DNA of 64,000 bases from Methylorubrum sp. B1-46 (GTDB lineage Bacteria > Pseudomonadota > Alphaproteobacteria > Rhizobiales > Beijerinckiaceae): contig NZ_CP088247.1 of NCBI RefSeq assembly GCF_021117295.1, positions 2,185,001 through 2,249,000 of the forward strand, written 5' to 3'. Positions within the stretch are counted from its first letter, which is position 1; each line of letters opens with the position of its first letter. The notes beneath the pieces were generated by a model. It did not search any database. It saw only the letters and a list, made by a program, of their open reading frames with translations, and was not told where the DNA came from. Below, one piece after another: positions 39,478-48,136 of this stretch. The position numbers were made by a program, and so were the translations under genes.

Positions 39478-41451
39478 CTACGCCGTCGTCGCCTCGGCGG
39501 CACGGAGCGGCGCCGCGGTTCCTGCCGGCTCCGAGCGCGGAACGGCCCCGGCGCGATTGCGGAAATCCGGGATCGCTTCCTCGAACACGGCCTCCGCCGC
39601 CGCCCGGTCGCCCGCCGCCACCGCCTCGCGCAGGCGAACAATCCAGCCCTCCAGCACGGTGCGGTCGGCGAAGACGGGCTTGGCCGCCATTACGCCCTCG
39701 ATGCCGGCGAGCGTCACCCGCGGCTCCTCCTTGGCGAACAGGATCTCGTTGAGCCGCTCGCCCGGTCGTGCGCCGGTCACTTGGATCTCGATGTCCTCGC
39801 CGGGTTCGAAGCCGGCGAGCCGGATCATCCGCTCGGCGAGATCCCGGATGCGTACGGGCTGGCCCATCTTGAGGACGTAGACCGCCGCGCGCTGGTCGCC
39901 GGTATCGCCGCGCCCCTCGGCGTCGGCGTGGGAGGCGGCGGTGAGCACAAGGTCGGAGGCCTCGCGCACGGTCATGAAGTAACGCACCATCTCGGCATGC
40001 GTGACCGTGACTGGGCCGCCGCGGGCGATCTGCGCTTTGAACACGGGCACCACCGAGCCGGCCGAACCCAGCACGTTGCCGAAGCGCACGGCAATGAGCC
40101 GGGTCGCCTCCGCGCCGGAACGCTCCGCGTCGAGGGATTGGGCCACCATCTCGGCAAAGCGTTTGGTGACACCGAGCTGCGAGACCGGCTCGATCGCCTT
40201 GTCGGTGGAGATCATCACCAGGGCGCGGGCACCCGCCGCGACGGTGGCCTCGGCGACGTTGATCGAGCCGAACACATTGGTCTTGATGCCCTCGACCCAG
40301 TCGCGTTCGAGATAGGGCACCTGCTTCAGCGCGGCGGCGTGGAAGACGTAGGTCGGCCGGAAGTTGCGGAGGATGGCGTGCAGCCGCTCGCGGTCGCGGA
40401 TGTCGGCGAGCGCGCCTTGCACCTCGGCCTCGGCGTTGAGCAGGGCTGGACCATTGAGGACGGCGTGCAGCGCCGGTTCCGAGTTCTCAATGACGAGGAG
40501 CGCCACGGCGCCGAAGGCGACGGCGCGGGTGCAGATCTCCGCACCGATCGAACCGCCGCCGCCGGTCACGACCACGCGGGCGCCGGTGAGGAAGTGTTCG
40601 AGCCGCGGCCGGTCGATGGCGACGGTGGGCCGAAGCAGCAGATCCTCGATCTCCAGCGGCGCGAGTTCGGCATCGCGCATTCCCTCGCCGAGGCTGGTGA
40701 CGCGGGCGAGCGGCAGGCCGAGCCGGCGGGCGCGGGCGATGAGGTCGTCGGGCTCGGATTCGGGCGCCAGCGCGCTCGGCGTCGCCACGAGCCGGCGCAC
40801 CGGCAGGCCGCGAGTGGCCAGATCGGCCACCACCTGTTCGAGGTCGCGGAACCCGCCGAGCACGGGCACGCCGCGCATCATCTGGCCCGCCTCATCCGCC
40901 CGCGGCGAGAGAATGCCCTTGGGCGAGAGCCGTTTGACAGAGCCGGATTCGATGGCCCGCAGCACGATCTCGATATCGGCGCCGCGGCCCAGCAGCAGCG
41001 TCGGCGTGGTGGCGGCGCGCGCCTGGCTCTGCCGGGAGCGGGCGTATTTCAGGTAGCGGAAGGCCAGCCGCGGGCCGCCGAGCAGGAAGATCTGCAGCAC
41101 CCAGTAGAGGAGGATGGCGACCTTGCCGAAGAAGTAGAACCCGTAGAGGTTCGAGGAGACCAGCACGTAGTCGAGCACCAGCAGCGTCAGAGCGGTGACG
41201 CTGGCGGCGCGCACGATGCCGGCGAGATCGGGCAGCGAGGCGAAGCGCCACTTGGTGCGGTAGAGCCGGAACCACGCGTAGATCAGCCCGGCATAGACCA
41301 GGAACGGCGGCAGCAGCAGCGGCAGCGCGTGCAGGCGCTCGGCGAGTGCCCCGTCCTGAAAGCGGAAGACGAAGGTCAGCACCACGGCCGCCGCGGTCGC
41401 GGCGAGATCGTGGACGACCATCACCGCCGTCTTGAAGGTGCGCTTCTGCAT
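39478..41451 (-). CDS. CapD/WbpM-type nucleotide-sugar 4,6-dehydratase
   Basis: A 657-residue membrane protein: four N-terminal helices (about 10-130), a Rossmann-like sensor domain (about 135-270), and an SDR dehydratase (about 285-590) with TGGGGSIGAEI and the ISTDKAIEPVSQLGVTKRFAE catalytic block. WbpM-type enzymes make UDP-4-keto-6-deoxy-GlcNAc. The family's usual Ser-Met-Lys or Tyr-Lys is here Val-Thr-Lys, as in the large membrane forms. A further ATG five codons upstream lies inside the dispersed repeat copy B, so the ATG at 41451 is taken as the true start. Confidence 0.9.
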   Translation of the reverse strand: MQKRTFKTAVMVVHDLAATAAAVVLTFVFRFQDGALAERLHALPLLLPPFLVYAGLIYAWFRLYRTKWRFASLPDLAGIVRAASVTALTLLVLDYVLVSSNLYGFYFFGKVAILLYWVLQIFLLGGPRLAFRYLKYARSRQSQARAATTPTLLLGRGADIEIVLRAIESGSVKRLSPKGILSPRADEAGQMMRGVPVLGGFRDLEQVVADLATRGLPVRRLVATPSALAPESEPDDLIARARRLGLPLARVTSLGEGMRDAELAPLEIEDLLLRPTVAIDRPRLEHFLTGARVVVTGGGGSIGAEICTRAVAFGAVALLVIENSEPALHAVLNGPALLNAEAEVQGALADIRDRERLHAILRNFRPTYVFHAAALKQVPYLERDWVEGIKTNVFGSINVAEATVAAGARALVMISTDKAIEPVSQLGVTKRFAEMVAQSLDAERSGAEATRLIAVRFGNVLGSAGSVVPVFKAQIARGGPVTVTHAEMVRYFMTVREASDLVLTAASHADAEGRGDTGDQRAAVYVLKMGQPVRIRDLAERMIRLAGFEPGEDIEIQVTGARPGERLNEILFAKEEPRVTLAGIEGVMAAKPVFADRTVLEGWIVRLREAVAAGDRAAAEAVFEEAIPDFRNRAGAVPRSEPAGTAAPLRAAEATTA

Positions 41452-41461
41452 GGTGCTTCGT

Positions 41462-41572
41462 GTCATACCAAATCCGGTTGATCCCTTCGGGGTGGCGGAT
41501 TTGGGCTCCGCTCAAGCGCCGCGCGGGCTCGCTGATACGGTCGCCGCTATGATCAAGCGGCGACCGTATCAG
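41462..41572. repeat. Dispersed ~110-nt repeat, copy B
   Basis: Matches copy A at 19101-19211 in the same orientation. Its right third is a perfect 17-bp inverted repeat (41532-41548 with 41556-41572, loop 7), which is eroded in copy A. It sits just upstream of the dehydratase start. Confidence 0.75.
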
Positions 41573-41630
41573 AGCATCGACCCGAATGATCGATACCGGT
41601 TTCGGCCGAAGGCCGATGCTCCAGGCGGAG
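41571..41630. repeat. GAGCATCG-type palindromic repeat adjoining copy B
   Basis: AGAGCATCGACCCGAATGA at one end is answered by GGCCGATGCTC at the other, with GATACCGGTTTCGG between. Short elements of this wording are common in Rhizobiales intergenic DNA. It directly abuts the copy B repeat. Confidence 0.45.
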
Positions 41631-41659
41631 CGCGGTATCGGCGCCGACCGGGGGGATTG

Positions 41660-42511
41660 TCAACGCGCGGCGCGGACCGCCTTGGCGACCGCCCCGTCCG
41701 CATCGCCGAGATCCGGGGCGTCGATGTGGCGGTAGCGGGCCTGGATCAGGCCGAAGGCGCCGAAGGCGAAGTGGCCGGCGGCGACGATGGCGAGCAGCGC
41801 CCAGCCGTAGGGCTGCGCCCGCAGAGCGGCGAAGGCCCCCGACAGGCCGGTCGCGTCCGAGGAGGCCTGCGTCCAGGCGGCGGTCAGGACAAAGCCGCCG
41901 ATCATCAGGAAGACGAGGCCGCGCGCCGCGTAGCCGAACCGGCCGAGCCGACAGACCCAGGTCTCCGAGCCGGAGGGAAGGGAGAGCCGCTCGGTGACGT
42001 TGCCTTTCCAGGCCTTGGCGGCGTAGCCGATGCCGGCGGCGGCGATACCGAGGCCGACGATCCCGACGAGCCAGGGGCCGAGGGGCTGGTCGAGCAGCCA
42101 CTTGGTCCAGTCCCGCACGCCGTCCCCGCCGGCGGAGGCGCGGCCGATGCCGAAGGCGAGTTGGCCTGCGGTGAGGGCGAGGCCGGCATAGATCACGGCG
42201 CTGATCAGGTGGGCGCCGCGTACGGCGAGCGCTTTGGGCGAGCGCCCGCGTCGGTCCGCATCGGTCGCCCCCTCCACGACGCGCCACAGGGCGAAGCCCG
42301 CGAGCCCGAAGGCGATCAGCCCGACGATGACGGCGCCGAACGGGCCGCCGAGCACCGCGCGGATCGCGCTCTTGCTGTCGCCTGCCGAGCCGCCCTGTCC
42401 GAGCGCGGCGAGCACGGCCAGCGCTCCCACGACGCAGTAGACGAAGCCGCGGGCGCCGTAGCCGAAGCGGGCGAGGTGCTCCAGCGCGTTGTCGTTCCGG
42501 CTCCAAGCCAT
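41660..42511 (-). CDS. DUF1206 membrane protein
   Basis: A 283-residue inner-membrane protein with six helices in three two-helix repeats, each starting with an aromatic-Gly-x-x-Ala-Arg-Gly segment (RFGYGARGFVYCVVG at about 15, VRGAHLISAVIYAGLA at about 97, RFGYAARGLVFLMIG at about 190). This is DUF1206, of unknown function. It begins five bases after the stop of the preceding small gene, so the two are co-transcribed. Confidence 0.9.
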   Translation of the reverse strand: MAWSRNDNALEHLARFGYGARGFVYCVVGALAVLAALGQGGSAGDSKSAIRAVLGGPFGAVIVGLIAFGLAGFALWRVVEGATDADRRGRSPKALAVRGAHLISAVIYAGLALTAGQLAFGIGRASAGGDGVRDWTKWLLDQPLGPWLVGIVGLGIAAAGIGYAAKAWKGNVTERLSLPSGSETWVCRLGRFGYAARGLVFLMIGGFVLTAAWTQASSDATGLSGAFAALRAQPYGWALLAIVAAGHFAFGAFGLIQARYRHIDAPDLGDADGAVAKAVRAAR

Positions 42512-42516
42512 CCGGG

Positions 42517-42858
42517 TCAGTCGCGCTCGCGGTCGGGCTTGCCGGCCAGCGCCACGTAGAAGCCGAGCCCGTCGCCGGCGGGCAGGGTCTGCAGCCGCTC
42601 GATCCAGCCGCGGCGCTTGGCGTCGAGGAGCTGGCGCCCGATCGGCTGGAACAGGGTCTCGCCCCCACCCTCCGGCGGCGCATCGAGGCGGATCGCCACG
42701 GTCTTGCCCTTGGCGAAGCGGCTGCGCTCCAGCATGTCGGTCAGCGAGGCCTCCGCGGTCGGGCGGTTGGCCCCGCGCAGATCGAGCACCGATTCCGCAT
42801 CGGTGACCCCGAGCGAGCCGCGCAGCTTGTTGGCGTAGAAGTCTTCGAAATGGGGCAA
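42517..42858 (-). CDS. Small conserved-looking protein of unknown function
   Basis: About 113 residues from a TTG start (PHFEDFYANKLRGSLGV); an ATG-started version reaching 42903 would overlap no known domain. VLDLRGANRPTAEASLTDML followed by KTVAIRLDAPPEGGGETLF gives a beta-alpha-beta outline a little like the Smr domain, but the Smr catalytic signature is not there. I do not assign a family. It sits between an Uma2 gene upstream and the DUF1206 gene downstream, all on one strand. Confidence 0.6.
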   Translation of the reverse strand: MPHFEDFYANKLRGSLGVTDAESVLDLRGANRPTAEASLTDMLERSRFAKGKTVAIRLDAPPEGGGETLFQPIGRQLLDAKRRGWIERLQTLPAGDGLGFYVALAGKPDRERD

Positions 42859-42883
42859 GGCCGGTCCCGCGCGGGTTCGTCGT

Positions 42884-43450
42884 CTAGAAGGCGATGTCGT
42901 CATAGATCTCGGCAACGGCCAAATGGCCGCCGAGTTCGGGCAGATCGATCGCGTCGCCGAGGCCGTGAGCCTCGAACGCCCAGCCGCCCTCGGGCTCGCG
43001 GCGCCACACCTCGACGCGCGGCTCGTCCTGATAGGCGATCAGGAATAGTTTGAGCGAGGCGATGCTGCGGTAGAAGTCGGTCTTGCGGCCGCGGTCCCGG
43101 CTCATGGTCGAGGGCGAGAGCACCTCTGCGACGAGGACGGAATCGCGGGCATAGCCATCCTTCAGCGGCGGCCCGCAGCGGACCACCACGTCGGGGATCG
43201 GCGCGAAGGTGTCCATGCTGTCGCTCAGCACGGCGATGCCGGGAATGGCACGGCAACCGCGGTCGCGTCCGAACGGCGGGAGATTCCGGACCAAGTTCGC
43301 AACGATCAGCTGATGCCGTTCGCTCTGCAGCGCCATCAGCACCGGTTCGCCGTCGATCAGCTCCCAGCACTCCTCGTCCGGGAGGTCGGCGACCCAGGCC
43401 TGATATTCCGCCACCCGCATACCGGGGTCGCGCCGAAGGGCGAGCGCCAT
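42884..43450 (-). CDS. Uma2 family (DUF820) putative restriction-fold nuclease, copy 1
   Basis: A 188-residue PD-(D/E)XK-fold protein. The core residues are visible: Asp in PIPDVVVRCG (about 107), Glu in VAEVLSPST (about 127) and Lys in GRKTDFY (about 142). The opening MRVAEYQAWVADLPDEECWELIDGEPVLM is typical of Uma2 proteins, which are abundant in cyanobacteria and some alphaproteobacteria and whose role is undetermined. The ATG has GGAGG ahead. A paralogue lies 71 bp upstream on the same strand. Confidence 0.88.
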   Translation of the reverse strand: MALALRRDPGMRVAEYQAWVADLPDEECWELIDGEPVLMALQSERHQLIVANLVRNLPPFGRDRGCRAIPGIAVLSDSMDTFAPIPDVVVRCGPPLKDGYARDSVLVAEVLSPSTMSRDRGRKTDFYRSIASLKLFLIAYQDEPRVEVWRREPEGGWAFEAHGLGDAIDLPELGGHLAVAEIYDDIAF

Positions 43451-43521
43451 CGAGGGGCCTCCGAAAACCGCCTCGATGCTAGCATCGCCCCGGAGCCAAG
43501 CAAGCGGCGCGCGGCGCAGGA

Positions 43522-44082
43522 TCAGAGACCGAGGCGCGCATAGATCTCCGCGACAGCCAGCGCGCCGCCGAGTTCCGGCAGGTCGATGCTTGCGCCGGGG
43601 CCCGCGAACTGAACTGTCCAATCCGGAGCGCGGCGCCAGACCTCCACCCGCGCCTCGTCCTGATGCACGAGCAGGAGCACGGCGAGCGACGGAAAAGTCT
43701 GGTAGAACTCGGTCTTGCGGCCGCGATCGAGGACGAGGGTCGAGGGCGAGAGGACTTCCACGACGAGCAAAGCATCGCTGGTGTAGCCGTCCTCGGGAGG
43801 CGCACCGCATTGCACCACCACGTCGGGAATCGGTGCGTAGTCATCCATGGCCTCGCTCAGGATCGCGAGGCCCGGATAGGCGCCGCAGCCTTGGCGCTCG
43901 GCGAGGTCGTCGAGACGTTTGACGAGGTTGGTGACGATGCGCTGATGCTGGCCCTTTGCCGGCGACATCATCACCGGAACGCCTTCGATCAGCTCCCAGC
44001 GCTCATCGTCGGGTCGGGTTGCGGCCCATTCCCGATACTCGGCGACCCGCATGCGGGTATCGCGGCGCGCTGGCACGGCCAT
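43522..44082 (-). CDS. Uma2 family putative restriction-fold nuclease, copy 2
   Basis: A 186-residue paralogue of the next gene with the same layout: RMRVAEYREWAATRPDDERWELIEG, PIPDVVVQCG, VVEVLSPST and GRKTEFYQ. The three presumed metal and catalytic residues are kept. The two copies align end to end but differ at many positions, so the duplication is old or both were acquired. First gene of this minus-strand run; a strong terminator for the polyamine gene lies just upstream. Confidence 0.88.
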   Translation of the reverse strand: MAVPARRDTRMRVAEYREWAATRPDDERWELIEGVPVMMSPAKGQHQRIVTNLVKRLDDLAERQGCGAYPGLAILSEAMDDYAPIPDVVVQCGAPPEDGYTSDALLVVEVLSPSTLVLDRGRKTEFYQTFPSLAVLLLVHQDEARVEVWRRAPDWTVQFAGPGASIDLPELGGALAVAEIYARLGL

Positions 44083-44118
44083 CGCTCAGGCTCCTGTTCG
44101 ATGGCCGGAACCGTAACG

Positions 44119-44146
44119 AAAAAAGGCCGCCCCGGACAGGGCGGCC
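44119..44146 (-). terminator. Intrinsic terminator of homospermidine synthase gene
   Basis: GGCCGCCC and GGGCGGCC pair around a short loop, and the minus strand continues with TTTTTT. It lies 25 nt past the stop codon at 44172. Confidence 0.85.
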
Positions 44147-44171
44147 CCGACGGCATTCAGCTTCAAAGCCT

Positions 44172-45620
44172 TCAGCGGTGCACGAGCACGTTGCGGAACT
44201 GCCAGGGATCGCTCGGGTCGATGTCCTCCGGGAACAGGCCGGGGCGATCGGTGAGCGGGGTCCAGTCCGTGTATACGCCCACCACCGGGCCGAGATACGG
44301 CGTCTGCACTTCCAGGCAGCGGCGGAAGTCGATCTCGTCGGCCTCGACGATGCCGGCCTCCGGGTTCTCCAGCGCCCACACCATGCCGGCCAGCACGGCC
44401 GAGGTCACCTGCAGACCCGTCGCGTTCTGGTAGGGGGCGACGCGCCGCGTCTCCTCGATCGAGAGCTGCGAGCCGTACCAGTAGGCGTTCTTCTCGTGGC
44501 CGTAGACGAGCACGCCGAGCTCGTCGATGCCGTCGACGATCTCGTCCTCGTCGAGGATGTGCTGGCGCTCCTGCACCTTGCCGGCATTACCCCACATCTC
44601 GTGCAGCGAGAGCACGGCGTCGTTGGCCGGGTGGTAGGCGTAGTGGCAGGTCGGGCGGTAGACCGCCTCGCCGTTCTCACGCACCGTGTAGTAGTCGGCG
44701 ATCGAGACCGCCTCGTTGTGGGTCACGAGGAAGCCGAACTGCGCGCCCGCGGTCGGCACCCAGGTGCGCACGCGGGTGTCGGCGCCGGGCTGAAGCAGGA
44801 AGATCGCGCAGCGCGAGCCCTTGGTCTGCTCCTCGGCATTGGCCGGCTTCCAGGTCTCGTGCGTGCCCCAGCCGAGCTCGGCCGGCTGGTTGCCCTCGGA
44901 CACGAAGCCCTCGACCGACCAAGTGTTGACGAAGACGCCCATGGGCTTGGGGGTCTTGGCGCGCTGGGTGTCGCGCTCGGCGATGTGGACGCCCTTGACG
45001 CCGAGCTCGCGCATCAGCGCGGCCCACTCTTCGCGGGTCTTCGGCTCCGGATCAGTGACGCCCGTGTCCTTGGCGATGTTCAGGAGCGCCTGCTTGACGA
45101 ACCACGAGACCATGCCGGGATTGGCCCCGCAGCACGAGACCGCGGTCGGGCCGCCGGGGGCGGCGCGGCGGGCGGCGAGGATGTTCTCGCGCAGCGCGTA
45201 GTTGGTGCGGTCGGCCTGGCTCAGGTCCTTGTCGAAGTAGAAGCCGGTCCAGGGCTCGGCCACCGTATCGATGTAGAGCGCACCGAGTTCGCGGCAGAGT
45301 TCGAGGATGTCGCGCGAGGACGTGTCGACCGAGAGGTTCACGCAGAAGCCCTGGCCGCCGCCCTCGGTGAGGAGCGGGGTGAGGACGCCGCGATAGTTCT
45401 CCTTGGTGAGCGCGACCTTCTCGAAGCGCAGGCCGTGCTTGTCGGCGAGATCCTTATGGGTGTCGACCGGATCGATGACCGTGAAGCGGCTCTTGTCGTA
45501 CGCGAAATGCCGCTCGATCAGCGGCAGGGTTCCCCGCCCGATCGAACCGAAGCCGATCATCACGATCGGGCCGGTGATGCGGCCGTGGACAGGCCATTCC
45601 TTCTGCGGACCATCGGACAT
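44172..45620 (-). CDS. hss: Homospermidine synthase
   Basis: A 482-residue NAD-dependent enzyme that condenses two putrescines to sym-homospermidine, the main polyamine of many alphaproteobacteria. The IVMIGFGSIGRGTLPLIERH Rossmann start (about 19-38), CCGANPGMVSWFVKQALL and TWSVEGFVSEGNQPAELGWGTHE segments follow bacterial homospermidine synthase (saccharopine-dehydrogenase-like fold). Length is normal for the family. The in-frame 38 residues before the ATG at 45620 are not conserved. It ends in a strong terminator. The ornithine decarboxylase that makes its substrate is encoded 1.4 kb upstream on the same strand. Confidence 0.95.
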   Translation of the reverse strand: MSDGPQKEWPVHGRITGPIVMIGFGSIGRGTLPLIERHFAYDKSRFTVIDPVDTHKDLADKHGLRFEKVALTKENYRGVLTPLLTEGGGQGFCVNLSVDTSSRDILELCRELGALYIDTVAEPWTGFYFDKDLSQADRTNYALRENILAARRAAPGGPTAVSCCGANPGMVSWFVKQALLNIAKDTGVTDPEPKTREEWAALMRELGVKGVHIAERDTQRAKTPKPMGVFVNTWSVEGFVSEGNQPAELGWGTHETWKPANAEEQTKGSRCAIFLLQPGADTRVRTWVPTAGAQFGFLVTHNEAVSIADYYTVRENGEAVYRPTCHYAYHPANDAVLSLHEMWGNAGKVQERQHILDEDEIVDGIDELGVLVYGHEKNAYWYGSQLSIEETRRVAPYQNATGLQVTSAVLAGMVWALENPEAGIVEADEIDFRRCLEVQTPYLGPVVGVYTDWTPLTDRPGLFPEDIDPSDPWQFRNVLVHR

Positions 45621-46231
45621 GGCGCGGAGACTCCTTCTCGGGGCTTGTGCTCGAAACGCGAGCGGCGTGCTTTGATGCTTGGAAATGACGAGCGGATGAC
45701 GGCTCGAGGCCCTTGGGTCAACCGGCTCAGTCACGAGAATATTGCAGAATCGTGAAAGTCACGGGCGTCAGCTATGAGTTCAGTGCAGGGCTGGCGCCGA
45801 GACGGGACCGAAGCCAGATGCGGCGGGCAAATCTATATTGCGCTGCAACAAGGGAGGGACGCCTCAAGGGCAGACAGCACGCACAAGGGATCTGAGCCAT
45901 GCTGACCGTCCTCACTGCACCGACCCTCCATCCGGAAGTCGAGCCGCTCGACCGCGATCCGGGCATCATCACCCTCCTTTCCGCTCTTGTCCGCGCGAGC
46001 CGCACGGCCGCCGGCCAGGCCCGTGCCTTCCATGAGAGCGCCAGCCGGTTGTCCTTCTCTGCGGCGGCGTGGCCCTCTCACCGCTGAGGCCGGAGATCCG
46101 CATCACGGACATCGGCCGCCCACGGATCGAGACGTGTTGCGGCGGGCCGGAATCCGCTGTTCGGAAGAGAGCGGATTCCGGTTCAGGCGCCGTCGCGTGA
46201 CGGGGAGCGCGGGCCGCGATCCGCCCTCGAC
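45621..46231. other. Region between homospermidine synthase and GNAT genes
   Basis: About 610 bases. It must hold the hss promoter on the minus strand. On the plus strand there is one possible small protein gene (45899-46087). Nothing else is supported. Confidence 0.45.
45899..46087 (+). CDS. Possible small protein of 62 residues
   Basis: Starts with ATG eight bases after AAGGGA and codes for an amphipathic 62-residue protein (MLTVLTAPTLHPEVEPLDRD..., then an Arg/Ala-rich helix). It is divergent from hss and not a shadow of any gene. No family is recognised and it could be chance in GC-rich DNA. Confidence 0.35.
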   Translation: MLTVLTAPTLHPEVEPLDRDPGIITLLSALVRASRTAAGQARAFHESASRLSFSAAAWPSHR

Positions 46232-46789
46232 TCAGGCTGCGCGTCGTCGCGCGGCCGCCGCAGCGGCTTCGGCCGCGACCTCCGGCAGCGCCTCGAAGGC
46301 GCCGGTCGCCCGCAGCACACCTTCTGCCCCCGCCAGCGCGCCGGCCTTCAGTTCGAGGCCGAGGAAGCGCTCGCGCTCGAACGGGCCGGGCATGTAGAGG
46401 GCGTCGGCCTTCGCCTGCGCGAAGCCGAAGCGGGCGTAGTAGGGCGCATCGCCCACGAGCAGCACGGCGCCGTGCCCGTACGCAGCCGCCCTGCCGAGGA
46501 TTTCGCGCATGAGCGAGCCGCCGAGGCCGGCGCCTTGAAGCGCCGGATCGACCGCGAGCGGGCCGAGCAGCAGGGCCGGACGGCCGCAGCCGGTCTCGAC
46601 ATCCCACAGCCGCACGGTGCCGACGAGCTTTTCGTCCCGCACGGCCGAGAGGGCCAGGCCGCGCGCAGGGAGGCGGCCCTCGCGCAGGCGCTGCGAGGTC
46701 TTCAGGACGCGGCTCGGGCCGAAGCAGGCGTCGAGCAGATGCTCGCGGGCTGCGACGTCGGAGGCGATCTCATCGCGGATCTGGATCAC
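46232..46789 (-). CDS. GNAT family N-acetyltransferase
   Basis: A 185-residue acetyltransferase. LGPLAVDPALQGAGLGGSLM (about 77-96) carries the acetyl-CoA-binding Q/R-x-x-G-x-G/A loop, and VGDAPYYARFGFAQAK fits the YhbS-like branch. The GTG at 46789 has GGGAGGG ahead; a TTG nine codons upstream is less likely. It lies 180 nt downstream of the ornithine decarboxylase on the same strand and upstream of hss, so a role in polyamine acetylation is conceivable but unproved. The C-terminus is Ala-rich. Confidence 0.87.
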   Translation of the reverse strand: MIQIRDEIASDVAAREHLLDACFGPSRVLKTSQRLREGRLPARGLALSAVRDEKLVGTVRLWDVETGCGRPALLLGPLAVDPALQGAGLGGSLMREILGRAAAYGHGAVLLVGDAPYYARFGFAQAKADALYMPGPFERERFLGLELKAGALAGAEGVLRATGAFEALPEVAAEAAAAAARRRAA

Positions 46790-46969
46790 GGCCGTACCCT
46801 CCCAGGTCGCTGACAAGCGGGAAGAAACAGCCCTCGCACCTGCCTTTGAGGGCAGGCCGTCCGGGACACGTCGAGAGCGCGCCCCGTGGGGCGCGCGGCT
46901 GTTCTGACGGAAAAGGCGTGAACGAAGCCTGACCGGTGTCGGTCTCGCCGAAGCGTGGCCGACGAGGGA

Positions 46970-48136
46970 TCAGATCACGATCTGCTCGAGCGGCGGAAAG
47001 CCGTTGAAGGCAACCGCGGCATAGGTCGTGGTGTAGGCGCCCGCGCCCTCGATCCACACCTTGTCGCCGATCGAGAGGGAGATCGGCAGCGGGTAGTGGT
47101 TCTTCTCGTAGAGCACGTCGACCGAATCGCAGGTCGGGCCGGCGACGACGCAAGGCGCCATGCGGTCCTCGTCGTGTTCGGTCTTGATTGCGTAGCGGAT
47201 CGACTCGTCCATGGTCTCGGCGAGACCGCCGAACTTTCCGATGTCGAGATAGACCCAGCGCACCTCGTCCTCGGCCTCCGACTTCTTGGAGACGAGCACG
47301 ACCTCGGCCTCGATCATGCCGGCATTGCCAACCATGCCGCGGCCCGGCTCGATGATCGTCTCCGGGATGCGGTTGCCGAAATGCTTGGTGAGCGCACGGA
47401 AGATCGCGTCGCCGTAGGTCTCCACGCCCGGAACCTGCTTGAGGTACTTGGTCGGGAAACCGCCGCCGAGGTTGACCATCGACAGGCCGATGCCGCGCAG
47501 AGCGCATTCGCGGAAGATTTCGGACGCCGAGGCGAGCGCCCCGTCCCAAGCCTCGGTGTTGGCCTGCTGCGAGCCGACGTGGAACGAGACGCCGTAGGCG
47601 TGCAGGCCGTGCCGGTGGGCGTGCTCCAGCACGTTCACCGCCATCTCCGGCTCGCAGCCGAACTTACGCGAGAGCGGCCAGTCGGCGCCGGCCCCGTCAC
47701 AGAGGATGCGGCAGAAGACCTGCACGTCGGACGCCGCCACTTCGGCCTGAGTCGTCGCGGAAAAAATCTTATCGACTTCGGCCTGGCAATCGACGGCGAA
47801 GAGACGGATGCCGAGCTTGAGCGCGCGCACCACGTCGCGCTCCTTCTTGATGGTGTTGCCGAAGGAGACGCGCTCGGCGGTGGCGCCGGCGGCGAGCGCC
47901 ATCTCGATCTCGGCGACGGAAGCCGTGTCGAAGCAGGAACCCATCTCGGCGAGCAGGCGCAGGACTTCCGGAGCCGGGTTCGCCTTCACGGCGTAGAACA
48001 CGCGGGTGTCGGGAAGCGCACGAGCGAAAGCGGTGTAGTTGTCGCGCACGACATCGAGGTCCAGAACCATCACCGGACCCTCGTCCCGGCCGAGGTCACG
48101 GCGCGCGCGCAGGTAATCGCGGATGCGATCGGTCAT
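46970..48136 (-). CDS. Ornithine (or lysine/ornithine) decarboxylase, alanine-racemase fold
   Basis: A 388-residue PLP enzyme making putrescine from ornithine. FYAVKANP holds the PLP Lys (about 48), SFHVGSQ and the GGGFPTKY loop bind phosphate, EPGRGMVG binds cofactor, and GPTCDSVD holds the catalytic Cys-Asp from the partner subunit (about 333). This is the short eukaryote-like type common in alphaproteobacteria, not the large E. coli SpeC type. Lysine use cannot be excluded. The ATG at 48136 starts directly ahead of conserved sequence. Together with hss it supplies homospermidine. Confidence 0.93.
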   Translation of the reverse strand: MTDRIRDYLRARRDLGRDEGPVMVLDLDVVRDNYTAFARALPDTRVFYAVKANPAPEVLRLLAEMGSCFDTASVAEIEMALAAGATAERVSFGNTIKKERDVVRALKLGIRLFAVDCQAEVDKIFSATTQAEVAASDVQVFCRILCDGAGADWPLSRKFGCEPEMAVNVLEHAHRHGLHAYGVSFHVGSQQANTEAWDGALASASEIFRECALRGIGLSMVNLGGGFPTKYLKQVPGVETYGDAIFRALTKHFGNRIPETIIEPGRGMVGNAGMIEAEVVLVSKKSEAEDEVRWVYLDIGKFGGLAETMDESIRYAIKTEHDEDRMAPCVVAGPTCDSVDVLYEKNHYPLPISLSIGDKVWIEGAGAYTTTYAAVAFNGFPPLEQIVI

